From Microglena sp. YARC (lineage: Eukaryota > Chlorophyta > Chlorophyceae > Chlamydomonadales > Chlamydomonadaceae), in the NCBI GenBank assembly GCA_022414725.1, contig CM039465.1:19261114-19325113 (forward strand): 64,000 nucleotides of DNA, written 5' to 3'. The notes below the pieces were generated by a model that had not been told where the DNA came from, ran no database searches, and saw only the letters and a list, made by a program, of their open reading frames with translations. Positions 12,301-26,705 of this stretch are shown in pieces (the first letter of the stretch is position 1; each line of letters begins with the position of its first letter). Both the position numbers and the translations under genes were made by a program.

Positions 12301-15300
12301 TGTTATCTTTCCAATACGTCAGCTACACACAGGCAGTGCACCTTCAGATAGTGCTCCTGAGCTTCTGCGTCGTCCTTCACCCCTCGAGCTTTCACCCTAC
12401 TTCAACGCTGCCTGCTCTTTGCTTGTGTTGCCCCCTCTTTCCTCTGTCCCCTGTTTTCTTTCCAATATGCCGAGCTACCACAGGCAGTGCAGCTCAGATG
12501 TACGTCCTTCACCCCCCTCAGAGAGCTCTCACCCTCCAAATGCTGCCTGCTTTGCCTGTGTTACCCACGCTCTATATCTGACCCTGTTTTCTTTCCAATG
12601 CGTCGGCTACACACAGGCAGTGCATCTCAGATGGCGCTCCCTGAGCTCTGCGTCGTCCTTCACCCCCTCAGAGCTCTCACCGATCAATGCTGCCTGCTTC
12701 GCTTGTGTTGCGGAGGCTTTGTCAACCAAGACCCCGCTTCCTGGGATGGAGTCATACCTTCACCTTGACCTACAGGTGGGCCTCATTATATATTTATATA
12801 TTATATATATATATATATATATATCAATAAATAAATGTTAAGAAACTGTTTTCGAAGGAGGAGATTTCAGGATGCTTTGCTTGTGGTTGCGGAGGCTTTG
12901 TCCACCAACACCGCTTCCGGGATGGAGTCATATCGTGCACCTTGAACCTACAGGTGGGCCCTCATAAAAAACCAATATTTATATCTGTCTATATATTTCA
13001 AAACTGCATTCGATTAAGGAGATTTTAGGTGCTTCGCCTGTGTTGGCGGTGGCTTTGCCCCCCAAGACCCTGCTTCCTGGAGATGGAGTCATACCTTCAC
13101 CTTGACCTACAGGTGGGTCTCATTATATATATTATATATAATATATAATATATAAATACACATTTCAAAAACTATTTTCTAAGGAGGGGATTTTAGGATG
13201 CTTTGGGGCCTGTGTTGCACAGCCTTTGTCCACAAGACGCCGTTCCTAAAACGGATGGAGACATATCTGCACCGAGACCTACAGGTGGGCCCTCATCAAA
13301 TAAAATAAGGTTTTTTTAACTGTTTTCGAATGAGGAGATTGTAGCATGCTTTGCCTGTGTTGCAAATCCTCTGTCCACCAAGACGCCCCTCCCTAGGACG
13401 CCCCAAGACGCCCCGTCCTAGGACGCCCCAAAACGCCCCGCAAATCCTTTGTCGCCCAAGAGCCTTTTTCCCTAGGATGGAGACATACAAATGTAGTACC
13501 CAAGATTGGTATTTGCTATAGCAGAAGAAAAGAGAAGAATAAGAAAAGAAAAGACATAAATATTACCAAAACGTAGTGCTAATCAGAAACTTGCAGTTCA
13601 GTTGCACCCACGAATAAATACTCTTAGTCCGGGCGAGGCTTTTTTCTTGTGCATTTGGGCCCCAAATAGGCCCCAAATAGGCTCTGCTCTGCAAATCTTG
13701 TTGATGGAGACATACATGCACCTTGACCTATGGTGGGTCTCATAAACATTGAGACACTACGTAGCCCCAAACTAATGAAACTGAGCCCGAAACCTTGGAG
13801 CAGGTGCCCAACTCCTCCTCTCACCAACCACCACAAACACGACCACCACACACACCACCACCCACCACACATAGGTTCCACTTCCTCCTCTCACCACCTG
13901 AATGCAGTTTGATTGAAAGGGGCCACAATCCCCAAGTGGTTGTCAACATCATACACACACACGCACACAACACACATACCACCACCACCACCACCACCAC
14001 CACCACAAGGTGCCCTCAGACTCGTCCTCCTCACCAGCTGATAGCAGTCTGATTTGAGAGCACACATCCCCAAGTGGTCGTCGCATGGAACCTTGGCCGC
14101 CTCAAGGGCATCCGGCTCCCTCTATCAACAGAGCTTGCGTGCGATAGCACCACATTACAGTGTGGGCGCATGTGCTGGTTCTGGTGCAGGGGCAGGGTCT
14201 GGTGCAGGGGCAGGTGTATTTGCTAGGATCAAAGTTTTAAAAGTCGAGAAATTCAAATCAACTTATAAAAAGTATGTATCAATGCCTCCTCAACCACGAA
14301 AGCAGTTGGGTTGCGATACGCACCACATGCACAGGTGTGGGCGCAAGGGCTTCGGTCTGGTTCTGGTGCAGGGGCTGGTGCAGGGGCTGGTGTCCTTTGC
14401 TAAGGATCAATGTTCTTTTATAAAGACAATCCAAAATCTGAACTTTAAAAAAAGTATGTATCAGCTCCCTCACCACGAACATTGGGTACGCAATAGCACA
14501 CAATGTACAGGTGCAGGCGTAAGTGCTGGTGCAGAGGGCTGGTGCTAGGGCAGGGGCTGGCGCAAGGGAGGGGCAGGGGCTGCTGCAGTTCAGGTGCAGC
14601 TTGGATCAGAATTTTTCTATTAAGAAATTCAAAGGTCAAATTTTATGAAAAGTATGTATCAAGCCTCCCTCAACCCAAGCGTTAGGCTTGTGATAGATGC
14701 ACCACATGTGGTACAGGTGCGGGCGCAAGGGCTGGTGCAGGGACTGGTGCAGGGGCTGGTGCAGGGGAAGGGGCTGGTGCAAGGGAAGGTGCGTGGTGCA
14801 GGGTGGTGGGGTAAGGGGCGGTGTCATCGGGGAAGGGGGCTGGTGCAAGGGAAGGTGCTGGTGCACGGGGAAGGGGCTGGTGCAGGGGGGAAGGGGGTGG
14901 TGCAGGGACTGGTCAAAGGGCTGGTGCAGGGGCAGGGTCTGGTGCAGGGGCAGGTGTATTTGCTAGAGATCAAAGTTTTAAGTCGAGAAATGTCGAAATC
15001 AAAACTTATAAAAAGTATCGTATCAATGACCTCCGCTCAACCACGAAGCGTTGGTTTGCCGATAGCCACCACATGCACAGGTGTGGGCGCAAGGGCTTGG
15101 TTTGGTTCTGGTGCAGGGGCTGGTGCAGGGGAAGGGGAAGGGGCTGGTGCAGGGGAAGGGGCTGGTGCATAAGGAAGGTGCAAGGGATCTGGTGGTGCAG
15201 GGGTAGGGGCTGGTGCAGGGGAAGGGGCTGGTGCAGGGAAGAGGGGGCTGGTCAGGGGAAGGGGCTGGTGCAGGGACTGGTGCAGGGGGCTGTGTGCAGG

Positions 15301-18300
15301 GGAAGGGGCTGGCTGCAGACCGGGAAGGGGCTGGGTGAAGGGAAGGGGCTGGTGCAGGGGAAGGGGCTGGTGCAGGGTGGGAAAGGGGTGGTGCATTTTG
15401 GGGAAGGGCTGCAGATGCAAGGGAAGGGGGTGGTTGCAGAGGGAAGGGGCGTGGGTGCAGGGACTGGTGGTGCGACTGGTGGTCGTGCAGGGGAAACTGG
15501 TGGCTAGAGGGATGAAGTGAGGTTCGTCCTGGTGCAGGAAGGAGGAGGTTGGGGGTGCACGGTCGTCTGGAGATCAAGAAGGGGTGGCCAGTGCACGAGG
15601 CAATGGTTGCTTGGTGGCAGGGGGGCTGGTGCACGCGAACGGGGCGCTGGTTGTACCACAGAGGAGAGAGTCAGCATTTGGGGAAGGGCAGGGCGCAGAG
15701 TGCCAGCCAAGCTGTTGCCATCTGGGATGCAGGTATAGTGTGTGGGAGTCAGAGCGCTCACTACCACCCTAGGGGACATGCGACTGGGAAGGGGCTGGTG
15801 CGGGAAGCATGATGAGTACTCAGGCGAGCATAGCAAGGAATCACGGGTGCACTAAGCAGGACAAGGGTGTTGGTGTCATCAGCGACGGAGCAGGATCAGC
15901 GTGGAGTACCAAGGGCTACAGGCCAACGCGGTCAAGGGTGTCTCGTGTGCAGGGGTAGCAAGGGGGAGCTGGTGCGAGGCTAACGGCTGTAGTGCAGGGG
16001 AAGGGGGGTGCCGGGAAGGGGCTGTGGTGAGTGCAAGGAGAGGGCTGGGGAAGGGGCTTGTGCAGGGAGGAGACGGGCGGTGCTTATAGGTGTATATACT
16101 GGTTTTGTGGCAGGGAAGGTTGGGCTTGGTGCACGGGGAAGGGGGTCTGGGTGCCAAACGGGCTGGGGGGGCTGGTGCAGGGGAAGGGGCTTGGGTGAAG
16201 GGGAAGGGGCTGGGTCGCAGAGGGCAAGGGGCTGGTGGCAGGGGGAAGGGGCTGTCGCATGCAGGGGTAGGGCTAAAAATGGTGGCAGGGAAAGGGGGCT
16301 GGTGCAGGGAAGGGGCTGGTGCAGGGACCTGGTGGCAGGGAAGGGGCTGGTGACAAGGGGCTGGTTGGCAGGGGCAGGTGTATTTTGCTAGGATCAAAAG
16401 TTTTAAGTCGAGAAATTCGAAATTCAAACTTATACAAAAGTAATGTACAATGCCTTCCCTCAACTCACGAAGGCGTTGGTTGCGATAGCACACACAATGG
16501 CACAGGTGTGGGCGCAAGGGCTGGTTCTGGTTTTGGTAGCAGGTGGTGCAGGGGAAGCAGTGCTGGGTGCAGGGGAAGGGGCTGGTGCAGGGAAGGTGCT
16601 GAAGGGCTGAGAAAAAGGTGGTACACGCTGGGTGCGAGGTGTTGCAGGGGTAGGGGCTGGTGCAAGGGGAAGGGGGTGGTGGCAGGGGAAGGGGCTGGTG
16701 CAGGGGAAGGGGCTGGTTGCAAGGGAAGCCGTAGCTGGTGCAGCGGATGTGCAGGGGCTGGTGCAGGGGAAGGGGCTTGGTGGTGCAGGGGAAGTGCATG
16801 GCAGGGACTGCGTGCGTGGGGCTGGTCATGGGTGAAGGGGCTGTGCAGGGGAAGGGGCTGGTGCAGGGGGAAGGGGCTGGTGGGGGAAAGGGGCTGTGCA
16901 AGGTAAGGGTGGTGCAGGGGAAGGGGCCTGGTGCAAGGACTGGTGCAGGGACTGGTGCAGGGGGGGCTGGTGCAGGGGAAAGGGGCTGGGTGGCAAGGAG
17001 AGGGGGGTGGGTGCAGGGGTAAGGGGCTGGTGCAGGGACTGGGTGCAGGGCTGGTGGCAGGGGAAGGGCTGGTGCATGGGGAAGGGCTGGTGCAGGGGAA
17101 GGGGCTGGTGCAGGGGAGGAGGGGCTGTGCAGGGGAAGGGGCCTTGTGCAGGGGAAGGGCGCTGGTGCAGGGGTAAGGGGCTGGTGCAGGGGCTTGTGCA
17201 GGGGAAGGGGCTGTGGTGCAGGTACAGGTGTATTTGCATTGCCTCCTTCTACCACGAAGCATTGGGCTGTGATAGCACCACATGTACAGGTGCTAGTGCA
17301 GGAACTGGTGTCAGGCAGGGGAAAGTGCTGGTGTAGGGGCTGGGGCGCCGGGTGCAGGGCAGGGCAAGGTGCTGGTGCAAGACTGGTTCTGGTGCTAGTG
17401 CAGTTACAGGTGTATAGTTTGCATTGCCTCCCTCTATCACAAAATTCAAATAGCATCGGGTGGTGATAGCACCTTTTTGGGCGGAGCCCCCCCTTCTGAG
17501 GGGGCGGGAGCGCCCAGGGGTCACTCGCGTGTCCGTCTGACCACAAGAACACAAAAACCCTGGCCCTAACTTCCTCGTAAACTCTGCCTTCGGTCCGCTG
17601 TACTCAATTCCGTCCCCACTTATCGCTCCAATACGCAACACTCTCTGCCAATTTTTTCCTCGGTCGGTTGCGACGCGCAAGGATTTGCTCCTGCACTCCC
17701 TTTGAAGTGCTCCACTCACACTCCCATGGCCCACCCACCTACCCACCCATTCACACATAAGCACACAACCACATGGCACATTACCCTGCGTGATGGTGGA
17801 CAAAAAGTACACACGGAACACACCTCCCCACCTCCACCTGCCCCCCCCCACCACCACCCCACCCCACTCCACCCCACTCCACCCCTCACACACACACACA
17901 ACCCAGGTGCATGCAAGAGTGGGATCAGCCCTCATTGGCCCTCCCCCACCACAAACAACCCACCACACACACACCACCACTGCCCCCCCTCCCCCCCAGC
18001 CCACCAAGCATACACCCCTCACTCACACACACACACCTCACACACACAAGCACACACCCAGGTGCATGCAAGAGTGGGATCAGCCCTCGTTGGCCATCCC
18101 TCAAAACAGCAGCCACCTTGAACCTAGAGGAGGCCCCCACACCTTCCCCCCACATCACACAACAACACAACACACCACAACACCACCCCACCTCACCCCA
18201 CTTCACCCCTCACACACACACCACCACCAAACACCCCCCCTCACACACACGCACACACCCAGGTGCACGCAAGAGTGGGATCAGCCCTCGTTGGCCATCC

Positions 18301-21300
18301 CTCAAAGCAGCAGCCACCTTGAACCTAGAAGAAGCCACCCGCGCTGACCTGGCAAACAAAGGGCGCTCACCTGCCACCTCGCCGCGAGGACGCCCGCCTG
18401 GCATCGCCGGCAGGGATGTTGGCCCTGACTGGCGCTCGGGTGGGGCAACCGCTGCTCCAGCACAGAAGCAGGCAGAACAAGAGAAGGTGTCGTATGCGAA
18501 TGCTATAGTACCTGAGGATAAGGCAGCGCAACTGGCGACTCAGCTCCTGGGAGCATATCTATCATCGCTCGGGAGAGCACGGGTGAGCTTTCTGTCATAT
18601 CTGTCATATCTGTCATCGCTCGGGAGAGCACAGGTGAGCTTTCTGTCATATCTGTCATCGCTCGGGAGAGCACAGGTGAGCTTTCTGTCATATCTGTCAT
18701 CGCTCGGGAGAGCACAGATGAGCTTTTTGTCATTCTCTGTCATCGCTCGGCGAGAGCAACAGGTGAGCTTTCTGTCATATCTGTCAGATCGCTCGGAGAG
18801 CACAGGTGAGCTTTCTGTCATATCTGTCATCGCTCGGGAGAGCACAGGTGAGCTTTTCTTTGTGTCTAGCAAAGAATGGGTGGATTAATGGTGGGAAAAT
18901 GGCTGGATGGATGGATCAGATAGATGCATGATGGATGGATGGATGGATGGGCAAATGGATGTATTGGTGCTGGTGGGTAAGTGGTTGGATGAATGAATTG
19001 ATGAATGGGTGGATGGATTGATGGATGGATGGATGGATGGATGCATGGATGGATGGATGGATGGATGGGCAAATGGATGTATTGGTGGATGGGTGGGTAA
19101 GTGGTTGGATGAATGAATTGATGAATGGGTGGATGGATTGATAGATGGATGGATGGATGGATGGATGGGCAAATGGATGTATTGGTGGATGGGTGGGTAA
19201 GTGGTTGGATGAATGAATTGATGAATGGGTGGATGGATTGATAGATGGATGGATGGATGGATGGATGGGCAATGTGATGTATTGTGGATGGGTGGGTAAA
19301 GTGGTTGGATGAATGAATTGATGAATGGGTGGATGGATTGATAGATGGATGGATGGATGGATGGGCAAATGGATGTATTGGTGGATGGGTGGGTAAGTGG
19401 TTGGATGAATGAATTGATGAATGGGTGGACGGATTGATAGATAGATGGATGGATGGGTGGGGTAGCACAGAAGTTGGCAGAGCAAGAAGACTGTCGTATG
19501 CCAATGCTATTGCCCTGGCATCGCCAGCAGGGATGTTGGCCCTGACTGGCGCTCGGGTGGGGCAACCGCTGCTCCAGCACAGAAGCAGGCAGAACAAGAG
19601 AAGGTGTCGTATGCGAATGCTATAGTACCTGAGGATAGGGCAGCGCAACTGGCGACTCAGCTCCTAGGAGCATATCTGTCATCGCTCGGGAGAGCACAGG
19701 TGAGCTTTCTGTCATATCTGTCATCGCTCGGGAGAGCACAGGTGAGCTTTCTGTCATATCTGTCATCGCTCGGGAGAGCACAGGTGAGCTTTCTGTCATA
19801 TCTGTCATCGCTCGGGAGAGCACAGGTGAGCTTTCTGTCATATCTGTCATCGCTCGGGAGAGCACAGGTGAGCTTTCTGTCATATCTGTCATCGCTCAGG
19901 AGAGCACAGGTGAGCTTTCTGTCATATCTGTCATCGCTCGGGAGAGCACAGGTGAGCTTTCTGTCATATCTGTCATCGCTCGGGAGAGCACAGGTGAGCT
20001 TTCTGTCATATCTGTCATCGCTCGGGAGAGCACAGGTGAGCTTTCTGTCATATCTGTCATCGCTCGGGAGAGCACAGGTGAGCTTTCTGTCATATATGTC
20101 ATCGCTCGGGAGAGCACAGATGAGCTTTCTGTCATATCTGTCATCGCTGTCATCGCTCAGAAGAGCTCAGGTAAGCTTTTCTATGTGTAAGAGTTTCTGT
20201 GTGTACGCTTTTCTGTGTGTCTGTGTGTCTGTGAATGAATGGGTGGACTGATTCTTTAATTGTCATATTGGGACAAAAAGCCAAGACCCCCCCCCCCCCC
20301 GCACACACACACACACACACACTCTGTGCGCAAGCGCCAAGGTCGCCAAACAGCCAAACAGTTGACTGGACGCATTAAATTGAAATTGAAATTGTTACAT
20401 CCGAGTAATGCGCCACTCTCAGGACGTGAAGTTAAGGACACCACTGCGTAAGCCGGAGCTAGCAGTAGTCACCATACTGGACGCATTAAAGGTATCGCAC
20501 TCGCGGAAACAAGGATCATTCACAGTGAATGAGGATATCTTCATTGATGCTGGCGGTTGGAATTCAGTTGAAAGCCATTTGAGTGACTGATGGGTCAGTT
20601 GCATGTTGTACCTCCAAAGCTCGTACCACGAAGGTCGTCAGTGCTTAGAGAGAGCTCCACGTGTTTGATGCCTATCTCCATCACTCCATATGAGAGAGAG
20701 AGAGACTGGTGACTCCAGATCTCCCAACCATCAGGAAACTGACAGATTTAAATCATGCAGTTTTGGACATGCATGGATTGCTGAAACATCGTAATTGCCA
20801 GCTAGGGGGAAGTATGCCGGGGATTAGCCAGCCTGGGGGTGGGATGGTGGCCAGTAAGGGTTTAGGTTTAGGGTTTGGCTAACCCCGGGCTAACTGCCCC
20901 CTACACTACAGTGACACGAACAACCAGAACAAACACGTTACGGCCCAGCCCAGACCTGGAACGGCACATACCGCCCAGAACCAGACCCAGCAGACTTCAT
21001 GTACAAGGCGGCACGGGAATGGTACCGTCGACGTGCACCTTCACTTCACGTGAATTGTGAAATTGTGAATTGTGATGTGATTGTGAAAATGCTGAGTGAA
21101 GTTTGTAAGCAAGCTTGCGTGATGGCATGCGTTGCTGTAACAGCCATAGCCAAGATCCCCCCCCCCCTCTCTCTCTCTCTCTCTGCAGATGAACTCATAC
21201 GCATCATCATACCAAAACTCATAGCCATCCCCCCCCCCCCCCCGCCCCCCCCCCCCTCTCTCTCTCTCTCTCTCTGCAGATTGAACTCAGACGCACCATG

Positions 21301-21477
21301 CCCCAGACACATAGCCTAGATCCCCCCCCCCCCCCCCCTCTCTCTCTCTCTCCATGCAGGTGAACTCATACGCATCATGCACAGACACATAGCCAACACC
21401 CCCCCCCCCACACACACACACCACACACACACACTTTACAGATGAACTCATACGCATCAAAACAAAACTCATAGCCA

Positions 21478-21558
<81 letters not shown>

Positions 21559-22024
21559 CCCCGCACACACACACCACAGCACCACCCCCGTAGGGCTTGC
21601 AATAGCTAAAGGAGAGGCAGGCCCTGACCTAGACGAGGCCCCTCCCCCTGGTGCCTCGGAGATACCCCCTGACGCAGATATGGAGGCAGTAGCTGCCGTC
21701 TTGTTCTTGTGGAAGGAGGCGATGACCATGTTGGTCCCGGCAGCCTCACACACGGCTTACATGGTAGGTCTAATTATATATCATTATTAGTATTATTGAT
21801 AATAATTAAAATATGTAATTATGTTTTTTATTGGCACAAACATAGCCTCACACACGGCTTACATGGTAGGTCTAATTATATATCATTATTATTAAATAAT
21901 ATGTGAATATGTCATTATTAGTATAAGTATTATTATATGTAATTATAAGTATTTCGAATTAGTACTACTAGTATTGTAGTATTATTTAGTATAAGTATTA
22001 GTATTGTTTTATTTGTATTATTAC

Positions 22025-22063
<39 letters not shown>

Positions 22064-25000
22064 CAGAACAAACTGAGCCTCACACACGGCTTACATGGTA
22101 GGTCTAATTATCTAATATCATAATTATTATTAATAATACCAATACTGATATGTCGATATGGGCCTATTAAACCAACAATCCTACCTACTAACCTGTAAAA
22201 TTCGCTCTGTAGGCCGCCTCCTACACTCAATCCTAGCTACCGGTACTGACATGTCGAAAACGGCCTCTTCAATTAAACAGTCAATCCTACCCACTATCCT
22301 GTCAATCCTGCGCGTTCGCTCTGCAGCCGTGGCCGCCTCCTCCAAGCTGCCCCCTTGTATTTCGTCAGCCCTTGGAGCTGAGGCCCATGTGTCCATCATC
22401 CCTATACTGATCCTCACTCAATCCCACCGACTGTCACGTCAACAACAGCATAAATGTCAAAAACAGCATTTTAAGCCCTCAATCCGACCCTCTATCCTGT
22501 CAATCTTGCAGGTTTGCTCTGCAGCCGTGGCCGCCTTCTACAAGCTGCCTCCCTGCCTGTTGTTGGCCCTCGGAGCTGAGGCCCATGAGTCCATCATCGT
22601 CAGACCCAGCCATAGGCAGACCCAGTCAACTAACATGTCAATCCTACCTGTTGTCTTATCAATCTTGCACCAGTGGCCGTATTCTACAAGCTGCCTCTCT
22701 GCCTGTTGTCGGCCCTGGGAGCTGAGGCCCATGTGTCCATCATCCCGATGCTGATCCTCACTCAATCTTACCGACTATGCTGGACTGACATACCAAAAAG
22801 AGCATTATAAGCCCTCAATCCTACCCTCTATCCTGTCAGTCCTGCAGGTTCGCTCTGCAGCCGTGGCCGCCTTCTACGAGCTGCCTCCCTGCCTGTTGTT
22901 GGCCCTGGGAGCTGAGGCCCATGTGTCCATCATCCCAATGCTCATCCTCGCTCGATGTAACAGACTGACCAAGACTGACATGTCAAAAAAATGTCAAAAA
23001 CAGCCTTTTAAGCCCTCAATCCGACCCTCTATCCTGTCAATCTTGCAGGTTCGCTCTGCAGCCGTGGCCGCCTTCTACGAGCTGCCTCCATGTCTGTTGT
23101 CAGCCCTGGGAGCTCAGGCCCAAAAATCCATCATCCTCATGCTAGTCGGAGCAGTGACCAACGACCCTGTGGCTAATGTGCGTGCATGGCGTGCAAAGCG
23201 TATAGGCGACTAGCATCGTACAGGGCCCATTAGTGAACACCTTCGCCTGATGGTAGGTGACCTAACCACTGAACTACCACCTCACCACCACCTAACCACC
23301 TTACAGCCACCTAGGCATGGCCTCGCCTCCACCTCACCACCACCTAACCACCTTCTCACCATCACCTAACCACCTTACAGCCACCTAAGCATGGCCTCAC
23401 CTCCACCTCACCACCACCACCTCACCACCACCTCACCACCACCTCACCACCACCTCACCACCACCTAACCGCCACCTCACCACCACCTCACCGCCACCTC
23501 ACCACCACCTAAACACCACCTCACCACCACCTCACCGCCACCTCACCACCAACTAAACACCACCAAAACACCACCTCACCGCCACCTCACCGCCACCTCA
23601 CCACCACCTCACCACCACCTCACCACCACCTCACCACCACCTAACCACCACCTAAGCACCACCTAACCACCACCTCACCACCACCTCACCACCACCTCAC
23701 CATCACCTCACCACACCACCCACCCTAACCACCACCTCACCACCACCACCTCACCACCACCTAACCACCACCTCACCGCCACCTCACCACCACCTCACCA
23801 CCACATCACCATCACCTCACCACCACCTAACCATCACCTCAACACCACCTCACCACCACCTCACCGCCACCTCACCGCCACCTCACCACCACCTCACCAC
23901 CACGTCACCATCACCTCAACACCACCTCACCACTACCCACCACCTAACCACCACCTAACCACCACCTCACCATCATCTCACCATCACCTCACCACCACCT
24001 CACCACCACCTAACCACCACCTCACCGCCATCTCACCGCCACCTCACCACCACCTCACACCACCTCACCGCCACCTCACCACCACCTCACACCACCTCAC
24101 CACCACCTAAACCACCACCTCACCGCCACCTCACCACCACCTCACCACCACCTCACCACCACCTCACCACCACCTAACCACCACCTAACCACCACCAAAC
24201 CACCACCAAACCACCACCAAACCACCACCTCACCACCACCTCACCACCACCTAACCACCACCTAACCGCCACCTCACCGCCACCTCACCACCACCTCACC
24301 ACCACCTCACCACCACCTAACCACCACCTAACCACCACCTAACCACCACCTCACCACCACCTCACCACCACGTCACCACCACCTCATAACCACCTCACCA
24401 CCACCTCACCACCACCCACCCACCCCCACCCCCACCCCCACCCCCTCACGCAGAGGGCCCAGCAGGTCCCCACGGCTTCTCTGGCGGTCACCGCCATCAA
24501 AAACATCCCAATCTGATTGATCCAAACCCAAACTAACCAAAACACCCAATCGGATCCCAACCCAACCTAACCAAGCAACCCAATTCCAATCCACCCCTGC
24601 TCACGCAGAGGCACTCGCACACGCACACACACACACACCACAACCACCTCCCCCCCCTCACGCAGAGGGCCCAGCAGGTCCCCAAGGCTTCTCTGGCGGT
24701 CACCGCCATTACGGCCATCACCATGGCCACAAAGGACAGCGTTATGTCTGTGCGCATGTCTAGTAGCTGGGCTCTGGCCACCTTCTGTGACACACAGAGG
24801 AGCACAGGTCCCTTGGCTAAGGCAGAGCAGGTATGTTTTTTATTTGTAGGTGTTGGCAGGTGTGTTGGTCGGCCCTTGGCCCGTTTTTTAGGTGTGTGTT
24901 TTATTTTGGCAGCGCCCGGAAGCGCAGGTATGTGTTGGTCGGCCCTTGACCAGTTTTTTAGGTGTGTGCTTTTTATTTGTAGGTGTGCGCAGGTATGCAG

Positions 25001-26658
25001 GTGTGTTTTATTTTGGCAGCGCCTGGCAGAGCAGGTACTGTTGGTCGGCCCTTGAACAGTTTTTTTTTTAAGGTGTGTGCTTTTTATTTGTAGGTGTGCG
25101 CAGGTATGCATTTTATTTGTAGATGTGTCCTTTTTTTCTTTTCAGGTGTGTTTTATTTTGGCAGCGCCTGGCAGAGCAGGTATGTGTTGGTCGGCCCTTG
25201 CCCAGGTTTTTAGGTGTGTGCTTTTTATTTGTAGGTGTGCGCAAGTATGTATCTTATTTGAAGATGTGTGCAATTATTTTTTGTAGATGTGTTTTATTTT
25301 GGCAGCGCCCGGCGGCACAGGTATGTGTTGGTCGGCCCTTGAACAGTTTTTTAGGTGTGTGCTTTTTATTTGCAGGTGTGCGCAGGTCTGTATTTTATTT
25401 GTAGATGAGTGCTATTTTTTTCATTTTAGGTGTGTGTTTTATTTTGGCAGCGCCTGGCAGCGCAGGTATGTGTTGGTCGGCCCTTGATGGCAGACCTATG
25501 CATCCATAACTCTCAAAGTTGTCAAAAATTCTGTCGCCGAAAGAGGTTGTTGGTTGTTGGTTGGAATGCCTGTAAGAACGGTTGGTATTCTGCCCGGAAA
25601 TGGTCAAAACGTGTTTGGGATTCCTGTAAATGCAGTCAAATGGGGGATGACAAGTTCTATGCAGCGTCGCCTGCGACGCTAAAAAATGGCGGAGAGTGAT
25701 CGCGAGGGAGCGACAGCAACAGGTGGCAATGGAAGCGAGTTAGTTACGAGACTGTTGGCTGACGTGTCGGGCTTCATCGCGGTCAGACGGATGGATGGTC
25801 GGACGGACAAATGGGTAACACTAGGGGCTCCCGCCCCCCAGAAGGGGGTCTCCACCAAAAATCACGTTTCCGAAACCCAGAAAGGAGCACAGGGCCCAGG
25901 ACAGCGTAACGTCTGTGCGCTTGTCTAGTAGCTGGGCACTGGCCGCCTTCTGTGACACACAAAGGAGCACAGGGCCCTTGGCTAAGGCAGCGCAGGTATG
26001 TGGTTTATTTTTAGGTGTGAGCATGTATGTGGTTTATTTTTAGGTGTGTACAGGTGTGTGTTTTATGTGTAGGTGTGTACAGGTGTGTGTTTTATGTGTA
26101 GGTGTGTACAGGTGTGTGTTTTATGTGTAGGTGTGTACAGGTGTGTGTTTTATGTGTAGGTGTGTACAGGTGTGTGTTTTATGTGTAGGTGTGTACAGGT
26201 GTGTGTTTTTATGTGTAGGTGTGTACAGGTGTGTGTTTTATGTGTAGGTGTGTACAGGTGTGTGTTTTATGTGTAGGTGTGTACAGGTGTGTGTTTTATG
26301 TGTAGGTGTGTACAGGTGTGTGTTTTATGTGTAGGTGTGTACAGGTGTGTGTTTTATTTGTAGGTGTGTGCAAATGTGTGTTTTATTTTTAGGTGTGCAC
26401 AGGTGTGTTTTATTTTTAGGTCTTTTTCATTTTTATGTTTGTGGCTTATTTGTCGTTTTGTCTCCTGACTGAATATGACCTTTTCTAGGGTCACAGGTCT
26501 GGAACCAGTATGTTCGTATGTATGTATGTATGTATGTATGTATGTATGTATGTACTAGTACATTGCCCGTGTGGCCGAGGCCACCCGCCACACCACCCAC
26601 CCAGGTCCTGGGTCCTGTTCTGGCCTGGGTTACATAACGTGCATCGCCCTTGAACGTA

Positions 26659-26705
<47 letters not shown>

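Noticed and set aside
15879..17552. A 557-codon minus-strand ORF rich in Pro/Cys/Ala
   Set aside because: It is the complement of the GGTGCAGGGGAAGGGG satellite, which lacks stops by composition. It runs across copied exon ends and a dispersed repeat.
18866..19648. A minus-strand ORF of [10 protein letters not shown] repeats
   Set aside because: Complement of the GGAT minisatellite. No evidence of expression or conserved flanks.
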